A stretch of 64,000 nt of DNA. Origin: Streptomyces sp. RerS4 (GTDB lineage: Bacteria; Actinomycetota; Actinomycetes; Streptomycetales; Streptomycetaceae). Position numbers and translations under genes: made by a program. Shown here piece after piece: positions 26,572 through 34,626 of this stretch (position 1 is its first letter; each line of letters begins with the position of its first letter). Location of the stretch: positions 7,237,483-7,301,482 of the forward strand of contig NZ_CP097322.1 of NCBI RefSeq assembly GCF_023515955.1, written 5' to 3'. The notes below the pieces were generated by a model. That model was not told where the DNA came from. It saw only the letters and a list, made by a program, of their open reading frames with translations, and made no database searches.

Positions 26572-27430
26572 AGAAGCCATCTCAATTGGCTCGGTAGGCT
26601 GTGCCCGTGGCGGGGATCGTTGAGCGGCTGGTGCCGGATGAGCTGTGGGAGTTGTTCCAGCGGGTGGTGCCGGAGGCTCCTTCGCGGCCTCAGGGTGGTG
26701 GCCGGCGTCGGCATGGCGATCGGGAGGTGCTGGTGGCGATCGTGTTCGTGGCCACCTCCGGGTGCACCTGGCAGCAGTTGCCTGCCGCATCATTCGGGCC
26801 TTCCCGAGCCACGGCTCACCGCCGGTTCGCCGAGTGGTCGAAGGCCAGGGTGTGGGCCAAGCTGCACCGCCTGGTCCTCGACGAGCTCGGCTCTCGGGGT
26901 GAGCTGGACTGGTCGAGGTGCGCGATCGACTCGGTCAGCATGCGGGCGATGAAAAGGGGGAGCTGACGGGTCCGAATCCTGTCGACCGGGGCAAGTACGG
27001 GGCGAAGATCCATCTGATCACCGAGCGGACCGGTCTGCCCATCTCCGTCGGGATCTCCGGTGCCAACCTCCACGACAGTCAGGCCCTGATCCCGCTGGTG
27101 AAGGGCATACCCCCGATCCGTTCATGCCGCGGCCGACGCCGGCGCAAGCCCGGCAAGCTTCACGCCGACAAAGGCTACGACTACCGCCACCTGCGGCAAT
27201 GGCTCTCAGGCCGAGGCATCCGACACCGCATCGCTCGCAAAGGCATCGAGAGTTCCCAGCGACTCGGACGACACCGATGCACCATCGAGCGAACCATGTC
27301 CTGGCTCGCCGGCTGCCGACGACTCCACCGACGCTACGAACGCAAGGCCGAGCACTTCCTCGCCTTCACCAGCATCGCCTGCACCCTGATCTGCTACCGC
27401 AGACTCAACTCACCAAATGAGGCGACTTCT
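26572..27430 (+). mobile_element. IS5-family element (IS-A), complete
   Basis: About 859 bp bounded by imperfect 18-bp inverted repeats: AGAAGCCATCTCAATTGG at 26572-26589 and CCAAATGAGGCGACTTCT at 27413-27430. It encodes one transposase in two overlapping frames. No convincing target duplication is seen. Confidence 0.75.
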
Positions 27431-27451
27431 GCCATAAGGGTCGTCTCGTAA
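26601..27451 (+). CDS. IS-A transposase, two frames joined by -1 frameshifting
   Basis: The first frame (26601-26966) has the DUF4096-type N-terminus (ERLVPDELWELFQRVVPEAP, RPQGGGRRRHGD) and ends at MRAMKRGS. The second frame (ending 27451) carries the DDE core: GPNPVDRGKYGAKIHLITER, LHADKGYDYRHLRQWLSGRG and IERTMSWLAGCRRLHRRYER. The frames overlap at a GAAAAGGGGG slippery run near 26950-26957 and differ by -1. That is the usual expression mode of IS427-type IS5 elements, so the shift is probably programmed. The last residues extend beyond the right inverted repeat. Confidence 0.75.
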
Positions 27452-27491
27452 CTCCGACGGCCTTGGCTTCTACTGTGATCGGAAGGCTTGG

Positions 27492-28037
27492 TCAGGCGTC
27501 ACTGGTACCGGGAGCCCAGCCGGTGTGCTGGGCCCAGGCGTCAGCGCGTCGGATGATGTCCCATACGAAGGCATCTTTTGCTTGGACGTAGCCGGGACGG
27601 TCGTTGCGGAATTTGGCTGCGCAGTGCTTCTTGGCTGCCGCGTACTCGTTCGCGGCAGCCGTGTGGCACCGGAGGTAGTCGCGAAACAGAAGGGGGAACT
27701 GCTGTGAGAAGCTGCCCAGTTGCCGCACGTGCACGTGGGTCCGGCGCTGACCTGGAGATTCCCGGAAGTATCGTTTGGTCCGTTCGGGACTGTCCGCCCG
27801 GTACACGAGCCCCAACTCTGTCAGCGGGCGCAGGAATGCATCCGTCGCTTCCAGCGATGCCACTGAGATCTGGATGTCAATCACCGGCTTGGCCGCCAAT
27901 CCTGGCACCGAGGTGGACCCGATGTGGTCGATACGAGCTGCAGCATCACCGAGGGCGACACGTAGGCACGTGCCCCACCTGGCGAACATGGCTGGCCAAG
28001 CAGGGTCGTAAGGCATGATCTCGACTGGCTCTCCCAT
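27492..28037 (-). CDS. GrpB-family protein (nucleotidyltransferase fold)
   Basis: 181 residues from ATG 28037. GrpB marks are EIMPYDPAWPAMFARWGTCL, RIDHIGSTSVPGLAAKPVID and the later RTHVHVRQLGS and LLFRDYLRCHTAAANEYAAA. The HIGSTSVPGL.AKP.ID pattern is the family core and resembles the nucleotidyltransferase active site. The function is unproven. The gene is isolated between two IS remnants and has no operon partners. Confidence 0.85.
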   Translation of the reverse strand: MGEPVEIMPYDPAWPAMFARWGTCLRVALGDAAARIDHIGSTSVPGLAAKPVIDIQISVASLEATDAFLRPLTELGLVYRADSPERTKRYFRESPGQRRTHVHVRQLGSFSQQFPLLFRDYLRCHTAAANEYAAAKKHCAAKFRNDRPGYVQAKDAFVWDIIRRADAWAQHTGWAPGTSDA

Positions 28038-28073
28038 ACTGAGAAGTGTTCCAAGGCTTGCCGCAACCGTGAT

Positions 28074-28182
28074 GTGCGGCTTCCGCCGCCTGCACCGCCG
28101 CTGCGAGCGCAAGGCCGAGCACTTCCAGGCCTTCGCCGGGATCACAGCCGCTCTCATCTGCTATCACAGGCTGACGGCCTGA
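28074..28182 (+). pseudogene. C-terminal scrap of an IS5-type transposase
   Basis: The frame reads CGFRRLHRRCERKAEHFQAF, then AGITAALICYHRLTA and stop. It corresponds to the last 35 residues of the IS-A and IS-D transposases (CRRLHRRYERK..HFLAF). Nothing upstream belongs to the element, so this is a deletion remnant. Confidence 0.6.
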
Positions 28183-28215
28183 CGGGCAACGCCCGGAAAT
28201 GGGACGATCCACAGC

Positions 28216-28611
28216 GTGATCGGATGGATGCGCCACACTCCGCGCTGGGCGGTCATATCGGTCTGCGTGATCGCGGCCGTGCTGCTCTTCGTCGGCGCTT
28301 TCGCGCATGTAGCCGACCTTCTCAGCCACGGTCTGCACCCTTACGACTGGGCACCGAGCTGGCTCAACCTCTACTGGTCGTCACTGGCGCTCTTCGACAC
28401 GCTCGCCGCCGTGTTCCTGATCAGGGGCAAACGCCGAGGAACCGACCTCGCCTGCGCCATCATGGCAACCGACCTCGCCGCCAACTGGTATGCGGTCTAC
28501 AGCATCCAGCACAGCAACCTCGCCGCCCAACCTGGCCTTCAACGACTGACCGTCTTCGCCGCACTCGTCCTGGGAACGGCACCGTTTATCCGACGACACC
28601 TCACCAAATGA
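28216..28611 (+). CDS. Small four-helix membrane protein, 3' end fused to an IS end
   Basis: About 131 residues with four hydrophobic segments: WAVISVCVIAAVLLFVGAFA, a second around LNLYWSSLALFDTLAAVFLI, a third around DLACAIMATDLAANWYAVYS, and LTVFAALVLGTAPFI. Start GTG 28216 or ATG 28228. The last codons RRHLTK* are written in CACCTCACCAAATGAG, which is the terminal sequence of the IS-A/IS-D family. The natural C-terminus was therefore probably cut by an IS and replaced by its end. Function unknown. Confidence 0.55.
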   Translation: MIGWMRHTPRWAVISVCVIAAVLLFVGAFAHVADLLSHGLHPYDWAPSWLNLYWSSLALFDTLAAVFLIRGKRRGTDLACAIMATDLAANWYAVYSIQHSNLAAQPGLQRLTVFAALVLGTAPFIRRHLTK

Positions 28612-28623
28612 GATGACGTCTTA

Positions 28624-29488
28624 GACCGTGTCCTATGTGGTGAGGCGTCGTTGATGTCGGTATGGGGCGGGGTACTTGGAGTTGGATAGTTCCGTACGGG
28701 CTGTGGGAGATCGCGGAGCCGCTGATCCCGCCGTCCAAGGTGCGGCCGCAGGGTGGCGGGACGCCGGATACGCCTGATGAGACGCTGTTCGCGGCGATCG
28801 TCTACGTGCTGGTCAGGGGGTGCGCCTGGCGGTCGCTGCCGCCGTGCTTCGGGATATCGAAGTCGACAGCCCACCGCAGGTTCCTGATCTGGTCGAGGGC
28901 CGGAGTATGGGGCCGGCTGCACGAGGAGATCCTGCACCGCTTGGACGACGCCGGCCTCCTCGATCTCTCCCGTGCCGTCCTGGACTCCGCCCACGTGAGG
29001 GCCAAAAAGGGGGCGAACTCACAGGTCCGAGCCCCGTGGACCGAGGCAAGCCGGGCTCCAAGATGCACGTCCTGTCGGATGCGAACGGACTGCCCCTCCT
29101 CGTCGGCGTCAGCGCGGCCAACACCCACGACAGCCTCGCGCTGAAGCCCATGGTCACAGGTCACCCAACGAGACACGACCCCCACCGCGGCCGCCACTTC
29201 AAACCCCAACGCCTCCACGCAGACAAGGCCTACGACGTTCCCCACCTGCGGAAATGGCTACGCGGCAAACGCATCGAGGTCCGCATCGCACGCAAGGGCA
29301 TCGAGTCATCAGAGCGACTCGGACGCCGCCGGTGGGTGATTGAGCGAACGATGTCCTGGCTGACCGGCTACCGCCGGCTCAACCACCGCTACGAACGCCA
29401 CCCCCGCAACTACCTGGCATTCCTCGGCCTCGCCGCAGCCATCTGCTGCTACAAACGCCTCCTCCGCCTCACCACATAGGACACGGTC
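28624..29488 (+). mobile_element. IS5-family element (IS-B copy 1), complete, with TTA target duplication
   Basis: 865 bp with perfect 24-bp terminal inverted repeats: GACCGTGTCCTATGTGGTGA at 28624 and its complement ending at 29488. TTA directly flanks both ends (28621-28623 and 29489-29491), a 3-bp target duplication. A near-identical inverted copy lies at 38278-39142. Confidence 0.92.
28662..29479 (+). CDS. IS-B transposase (copy 1), -1 frameshift product
   Basis: The first frame starts at 28662 (MGRGTWSWIVPYGLWEIAEP, LIPPSKVRPQGGG) and the second ends at 29479 with the DDE region: VDRGKPGSKMHVLSDANGLP, LHADKAYDVPHLRKWLRGKR and VIERTMSWLTGYRRLNHRYE. They overlap at the run CAAAAAGGGGG near 29005-29016 and differ by -1, as expected for programmed frameshifting in IS427-like elements. 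The DDE residues look complete, so the element may be active. Confidence 0.8.
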
Positions 29489-29490
29489 TT

Positions 29491-30617
29491 AGAGGTCGTT
29501 TTCGCCCGATGTTTCATCCTGAAATCGGCTGTTTCGCGGCCGTTTTCGGGTCGCGCCAGGAGATGGTGTTCTCGCTGGTGAGGCGGCGGGCCATGAGGTC
29601 GGTCATGGCGATGTGGATCACGGCTTCGGAGCGGGCGGGAAGGGTCTCGTAGTCGCGGGCCAGGCGGCGGTGGAGCATGAGCCAGCTGTAGGTCCGCTCG
29701 ACCGCCCACCGCTTCGTGATCGGGGTGAAACCCCTGGTCCCGGGCTTGCGGGCGGTGATCTCCATGTCGATGCCGAGGCTCGCGGCGTGTTCGACGAGGT
29801 GCTGGCGGTAGCCGCCGTCGACCCACGCCTTGCGGACGCGAGGGTGCTCGGCCGCGACCTGGTCGAGCAGCGCGGCGCCGGCGATGGAATCCTGCACGCC
29901 GGCCGCGGTCACCAGCACCGTGAGGAGAAGGCCGAGCGTGTCGGTGACGATGCCCGCTTCCTGCCGACGATCTTCTTCCCCGCGTCGACGCCCTGGCCGG
30001 CAGCGGGAACGCTGGTGGAGGTCTTCACGCTCTGGGCGTCGATCACGCAGGCCGACGGCTCGCCCTCTCGCCCTTCCTTCTCGCGCAGAAGCTGCCTGAG
30101 CAGGCCGTTGAGCTGGGCGAACACGCCCTCGTCCGCCCATTTGGCGTAGTAGCCGTAGACCGTGTTCCAGTGCGGGAAGTCGTGCGGGAGGTAGCGCCAC
30201 TGCACCCCGGTCCGGTCCACATACAAGATCGCGTCCATGATGTCGCGCAGGTCATGCCCCGGGCGGCCGGCCGAAGTCCAAAGCCTGCCGCGGCGCTCGA
30301 AACGCCAGGCGGCAAGGACCGGCTCGATCAACTCCCAGCGGGCATCGGACAGATCACTCGGATACGGACGTCGTTTCGCCATGCTTCCGACGTACCGCCG
30401 CGAACCGAGTGCGCCCAGGCGCACGGCAACGGCAGTGGAAGCACACCACCACGAAGACCGGACATCCTGGGATGAGACAGGAACACGTCGTTCTCCGTCC
30501 CGTCCACAACCTCACATGCCCCGCAGACGTCGGCGGTCTTCATGACCCCACCCGCACCACAGCCCAGCGTATCAAGAATCAACCGATACGCGGGCAGCAC
30601 AGCCGAAAACGACCTCT
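29491..30617 (-). mobile_element. IS5-type element (IS-C) with 13-bp inverted ends
   Basis: GAGGTCGTTTTCG at 29492-29504 is the exact reverse complement of CGAAAACGACCTC at 30604-30616, extended by A/T at 29491/30617. The element is about 1.13 kb and holds one transposase gene and about 230 non-coding bases at its upstream side. IS-B copy 1 is inserted directly at its left end. Confidence 0.65.
29514..30382 (-). pseudogene. IS-C transposase, frameshifted
   Basis: From ATG 30382: MAKRRPYPSDLSDARWELIE, then the DDE_Tnp_1-type N-terminal domain (DLRDIMDAILYVDRTGVQWR, LPHDFPHWNTVYGYYAKW), then CVIDAQSVKTSTSVPAAGQG with the first catalytic Asp and GKKIVGRKR. The frame then shifts (near 29950-29960) and continues GIVTDTLGLLLTVLVTAAGV, VRKAWVDGGYRQHLVEHAAS (second Asp) and RWAVERTYSWLMLHRRLARD (Glu). 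Loss of one base explains it. Unlike IS-A and IS-B, this group normally has one frame, so the element is probably inactive. Confidence 0.7.
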
Positions 30618-30845
30618 GGTGCCTATTTTTGAACCCGTAGGGAGACCGACCGCAATTGGCAAGATCATCTTGTGGGACTGCCTGGGGCGAGAACACCTCC
30701 GGCCGGATCCATGACGGCAACACCACCCAAACGGGCACGCCCGAGTGGCGTTGGACCGCTGCACCGGGTTGCCTCAGGCGAGGATGCCGCAGGCAGGCCG
30801 GGCCCGCCAGCGGTAGTCACGGTGAACTGATCACGAAGGAGTCTC

Positions 30846-31085
30846 ATGTCTGCGGAAAACAGGCGGAAAGAGTTCCGTGTCGAGATCGACGGGCTGGAGC
30901 TGTCCGACGAACTAATCCAGCGGATCGACGACGCCGTGCGTAAGGCAGTCCTGCGCGAGCTCGCATCGGTGGACCTGCTGCAGACCGGCACCAGTGTCGA
31001 TCTGCTCAGCGAGGGTTTCACCGCCACCGGGATCCGTGGGGGAAGCACCCAGGGCATCCATGTGCGTCCGGCACCGCCCCAATGA
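30846..31085 (+). CDS. Small leader-like peptide, candidate RiPP precursor
   Basis: 79 residues from ATG 30846 with AAGGAG upstream. The N-terminal half is a charged amphipathic leader-like region (KEFRVEIDGLELSDELIQRI, DDAVRKAVLRELA). The C-terminal part is Gly/Ser/Thr-rich (TGTSVDLLSEGFTATGIRGG, STQGIHVRPAPPQ). It overlaps the next gene by ATGA (31082-31085). Leader-plus-tail organisation and the nearby radical SAM enzyme suggest a substrate peptide, but no cysteines or obvious modification motif are present. Alternatively it is a small subunit of the haem peroxidase operon. Confidence 0.55.
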   Translation: MSAENRRKEFRVEIDGLELSDELIQRIDDAVRKAVLRELASVDLLQTGTSVDLLSEGFTATGIRGGSTQGIHVRPAPPQ

Positions 31086-31552
31086 CCGACTCGCAGACTG
31101 GCGTACAGCGATCGGAGGACGGCGCTCCCAGGGCGGCGCGAGCATGTCCGAGCTCCTCCTGCCACGAAGGTGCGGTCGTCATCGGACTCCTTGGCGAAGA
31201 CGGCCGTCTGGGCTATCTCCGCCCTGCTGTCCCCGTGGACGAGGGGTTCGCCGACACGGCCCGTCGTCTGGGCGGCCCCGAGTCGCGGTTCCGTTTCGCC
31301 GACACCTGCGTTCAGGACTCCTGTGAACACTGGAGCGGCAAGCAGTGTGGACTTATCGGCCGACTGGTGGACGCAGCGCATAAAAGGGGGATCGTCCCGG
31401 CAACCGAACTACCCCGCTGCGCCATCCGGGCGGAATGCCGATGGTTCGCCCAGAACGGCCGGGACGCGTGCGCGTTCTGCCCCGTCGTCGTCTATCGACC
31501 GACCGGCCCTGCTCAGTTGGCGAGGCCGCAACCGCCGGCGAGCGCAGAGTAG
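31082..31552 (+). CDS. Nine-cysteine protein of unknown function
   Basis: 156 residues. Cysteines occur at 22, 27, 76, 81, 89, 113, 119, 130 and 133. The last seven form the segments CVQDSCEHWSGKQC and CAIRAECRWFAQNGRDACAF-C, arranged like ligands of an iron-sulfur cluster or zinc. The flanking regions are Pro/Ala-rich. It is translationally coupled to the leader-like peptide upstream and followed after 190 bases by a haem peroxidase in the same direction. I do not recognise a named family. A metal-binding partner or maturation factor is a reasonable but unproven guess. Confidence 0.6.
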   Translation: MTDSQTGVQRSEDGAPRAARACPSSSCHEGAVVIGLLGEDGRLGYLRPAVPVDEGFADTARRLGGPESRFRFADTCVQDSCEHWSGKQCGLIGRLVDAAHKRGIVPATELPRCAIRAECRWFAQNGRDACAFCPVVVYRPTGPAQLARPQPPASAE

Positions 31553-31742
31553 GCTCCAAGATCAACTGTAGGCGGCTTTTGGCCTCACCTCGGCGTCATC
31601 CCCGGAACGGGCTCCACACCCGTGTCGATCTGCCGGGCCGCGGCTGACCGGATGACGGTGAGCGAGGGTTGGCCTGTGTGTCCCCCTGCGCCAGTGCAGG
31701 CGCAGTAGTCTCGGACGACCTCCATGGGAAAGGCAGGCGCAC

Positions 31743-33323
31743 ATGCCCGGCGAGCGTGGCGGATCGGCTCAGGAACCGAGGGAAGGGCGCGTTGGCGACC
31801 CTGGGCAGATGACGGTTGACATGGCTGGCGGGGGACACTCCCTGGGGCTGCCCGCCTCTTCCATCCGTAACCACGCGCGTGTAAGGCGGGGCCTGGGCTA
31901 CGTACCGGAATCCAGCCTTTCGTTCGGCTTCTACGGCCGGATGTTCCGGCGTCTCGACCCCTACATTCCGGACGACGCGCGCATCGACGCCATTGCACGG
32001 CTCATGAGGGAGCCCGTGGGCGCCGCGCTGGACGGCAAGATCCCGGCCGGATACACCTACCTCGGCCAGTTCATCGACCACGACCTCACGTTCGACCCCA
32101 CGTCCAGCCTCCAACGGCGGAACGATCCCGACGCGCTGGTCAACTTCCGCACTCCGCGCTTCGACCTGGACTCCGTCTACGGGCGCGGACCGGCGGATCA
32201 GCCCTACCTCTACGAGATGGCGCACGGCGCTGAGGGACACCGCTTTGTGATCGGGAAGGCGAAGGGCGAGGCCAGAGGAGAGGTGGACCTGCCGCGGGAC
32301 TCCCGCGGTGTGGCGCTGATCGGTGATCCCCGCAACGACGAGAACGTTATCGTCAGTCAGTTGCAGCTCACCTTCATGTTGTTCCACAACAAGGTGTGTG
32401 ACTGGCTGACAGCCGATCATGCGGCTGCGTACGAGAGGCATCGCAGCGCTGGTGAAGGGATCTTCGATTGCGCGCAGCGGCTCGTCCGATGGCACTACCA
32501 GTGGATCGTGGTCCACGACTTCCTCAAACAGATCGTCGACGCGACCACATACAAGGACGTGCTGCGCCACGAGTCCCTCATCCCGCAGGGCGAAGCGGTC
32601 GAACAGGTCACACTCCGTTTCTTCGCATGGCGGCACCAGATCTTCATGCCGATCGAGTTCGCCGTTGCGGCATACCGCTTCGGCCACTCCATGGTCCGGC
32701 CGGCATACACGCTCAATTCCAGAGTGGGCCCGCTCCCGGTCTTCACACCAGAGTCGGTGAGCCAGCCGCGCAACGAAATGCGGCACCTCGGCGGCTTCCG
32801 CCGGCTGCCGGCGAACTGGCAGGTCGAGTGGAGGCGGTTCTTCCATCTGGGCGACTCTGCCGACCTCCAGTATGCCCGTAGGATCGACCGGTACCTGTCA
32901 CCGCCGCTTCTGGACCTGCCGCCCGAACTCGCCGGAGGCGCGACGGCCGACCTGGCGCGGCGCAACCTCACCCGCGGCGCAAGACTGGGGCTGCCCTCCG
33001 GGCAACAGGTCGCGCTGGCCATCGGTGCCCAACCGCTTGACGACGAGGACTTGGACCTTCCCGGCAAGGGGCCTGCGCCGTTGTGGTATTACGTCCTGCG
33101 TGAGGCAGAGTTGCGGGACGGCGGTCGCACGCTGGGTACTGTCGGCTCCCGGATCGTCTCGGAGGTCTTCCTCGGAATGCTGTCCGCCGACCCGTTCTCG
33201 TACCTGTCCGCTGCGCCCGGTTGGAAACCGGTGCTGTGTGGTGTCAAGCCGGGTGAGTTCAGCATGGCGGACCTGATCAACTTCACTGGGTTCGGCGCCG
33301 CGGCGCAGCCGTCCCCCCACTGA
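31743..33323 (+). CDS. Animal-type haem peroxidase (peroxidase-cyclooxygenase superfamily)
   Basis: 526 residues from ATG 31743, and ATG 31809 is a possible start. The distal histidine lies in YLGQFIDHDLTFDPTSS (His113), the segment RTPRFDLDSVYGRGPADQPY follows, and the catalytic Arg region is LRFFAWRHQIFMPIEFAVAA. The proximal histidine is in YRFGHSMVRPAY (His315). These are hallmarks of the animal peroxidase fold, which uses hydrogen peroxide to oxidise halides, phenols or fatty acids. No signal peptide is seen, so it is probably cytoplasmic. It is the last gene of the 30846 operon and converges with the glycosyltransferase, overlapping its 3' end by 41 bases. Confidence 0.88.
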   Translation: MPGERGGSAQEPREGRVGDPGQMTVDMAGGGHSLGLPASSIRNHARVRRGLGYVPESSLSFGFYGRMFRRLDPYIPDDARIDAIARLMREPVGAALDGKIPAGYTYLGQFIDHDLTFDPTSSLQRRNDPDALVNFRTPRFDLDSVYGRGPADQPYLYEMAHGAEGHRFVIGKAKGEARGEVDLPRDSRGVALIGDPRNDENVIVSQLQLTFMLFHNKVCDWLTADHAAAYERHRSAGEGIFDCAQRLVRWHYQWIVVHDFLKQIVDATTYKDVLRHESLIPQGEAVEQVTLRFFAWRHQIFMPIEFAVAAYRFGHSMVRPAYTLNSRVGPLPVFTPESVSQPRNEMRHLGGFRRLPANWQVEWRRFFHLGDSADLQYARRIDRYLSPPLLDLPPELAGGATADLARRNLTRGARLGLPSGQQVALAIGAQPLDDEDLDLPGKGPAPLWYYVLREAELRDGGRTLGTVGSRIVSEVFLGMLSADPFSYLSAAPGWKPVLCGVKPGEFSMADLINFTGFGAAAQPSPH

Positions 33324-34626
33324 CTTCGCGGGCCGGACGCTGCGCGGGCGGGTCGTGCCTGACGATGACGCGGCCACCGATACGAGCGGTGCAGTGCTGT
33401 CCTGCCCAATGGCAGACATCGTCCGCCCAGTCCCTGATCCGCCGGTTCCCTTCCGCACAAGCGTCGCGGTCGTCGGCCGGATCGGCGGAGTCGACGACGA
33501 ACCTTGCGGCGTACGCGTGCGCGTACGCGGTGCCGAGTCGTTCGTCGCGCTGCCGAAGCGACAGCTTCCCGGAGGTCGTGAGCGCACGGTTGTTCACGGC
33601 GAGGCGGCGGCGCAGTGAGGCGTCGTCGATCAGCCCTGACACTGCTGCAGTGAACGCAGCGGTCCGCTGAGCCGTCGGCTCGGCGTTGGAGACGAACAGA
33701 GCGTTGTTGCCGGGCGTGAACAGCTCGTCGATGTGCTCCATGCCCGGCCCAGTCGAACAGACGACGGCCAGACCGGCGGCGGCTGCCTCGACCAGGCCCA
33801 TGCCAAAGCTCTCGAATGAGGTGGGGGAGAGGAAGATGTCCGCCCGGCGGAGCTGCTCCAGGTAAGCCGACCTGGGCAGGGGCGCCACGAGTTCCACGCC
33901 CGCCGCGAGCAGCTGGGAGGCGGCGGGCGTCGGGCAGGGTCCGAGAAAGACCAGCCGCACTGCTTCGCCGTGGCGCGCCCGCAGGCGGCTGAACACCTCG
34001 ACCGCGACGGGAGCGCCCTTGTCCTGCCAGGTCCTGCCCATGTAGAGCACAGTCACTGGGCCTTCGGAGCGCCTGACCGCGTGCAGTGGCGGAATGGCCG
34101 GGTACACCACCTCGGACTTGGCGCTCAGCTTCTCGACGACCTCCGATCGGTGCCCGCGGGCGGCGAGGTGCTCCAGGCACGCCCGCCGCGCGTACTCCGT
34201 GCGGAAGAGAATTCGGGCGCAGCGCCCGCTCGCGAACCGGGCCGCCATGGCGGCCTCTCGGCGAGCCATCGCCTCGGCGTCGGGAACGAGCGTGGTACCA
34301 CGGGATGCCGCGCCCAGGGTATAGAAGCGTCCGGCCTGGAGCGGCATCAGCAGGCAGTCCGCGTCGACGACCCAGGGCCGCGCCGTCTCGACAGGCAGAC
34401 GGGAAGAATGCACGACGTCGACATCGGCCGACAGGTCGTCGAACCGCACCCACTCGGCGACTGCCGCGTCGTGCAGTGGCGAGAACGCCCGGCCCGCGCT
34501 GCGGTCGGGGCGGAAGCGCAGCGTGTACCGCGCCTGCACGTACGTTGTCCCGGCAGGAGGTGACTCCAGCAGCGAGCCATGAACTCCATCGTGCAGTTCG
34601 TGCGCCGGCCCCAGCAGGACCTTCAC
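33283..34626 (-). CDS. GT4-type glycosyltransferase
   Basis: 447 residues from GTG 34626, which overlaps the radical SAM stop (GTGA). The GT-B signature is clear in the C-terminal half: VTVLYMGRTWQDKGAPVAVE, LVFLGPCP and the donor-binding ADIFLSPTSFESFGMGLVEA with the E-x7-E-like motif, then GLAVVCSTGPGMEHIDELF. The N-terminal half (YVQARYTLRFRPDRSAGRAF, DVDVVHSSRLPVETARPWVV) is the acceptor domain. It would transfer a sugar from a nucleotide donor. Being translationally coupled to a SPASM radical SAM enzyme suggests that the acceptor may be a modified peptide. That is inference. Confidence 0.85.
   Translation of the reverse strand: MKVLLGPAHELHDGVHGSLLESPPAGTTYVQARYTLRFRPDRSAGRAFSPLHDAAVAEWVRFDDLSADVDVVHSSRLPVETARPWVVDADCLLMPLQAGRFYTLGAASRGTTLVPDAEAMARREAAMAARFASGRCARILFRTEYARRACLEHLAARGHRSEVVEKLSAKSEVVYPAIPPLHAVRRSEGPVTVLYMGRTWQDKGAPVAVEVFSRLRARHGEAVRLVFLGPCPTPAASQLLAAGVELVAPLPRSAYLEQLRRADIFLSPTSFESFGMGLVEAAAAGLAVVCSTGPGMEHIDELFTPGNNALFVSNAEPTAQRTAAFTAAVSGLIDDASLRRRLAVNNRALTTSGKLSLRQRDERLGTAYAHAYAARFVVDSADPADDRDACAEGNRRIRDWADDVCHWAGQHCTARIGGRVIVRHDPPAQRPAREVSGGTAAPRRRTQ

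Noticed and set aside
26950..26957. Frameshift in IS-A as evidence of decay
   Set aside because: The shift is -1 at an A4G5 run, the same place and direction as in IS-B and IS-D, so it is probably programmed.
31596..32846. 416-codon minus-strand frame opposite the haem peroxidase
   Set aside because: No homology-like content; the plus strand carries both haem-ligand motifs.
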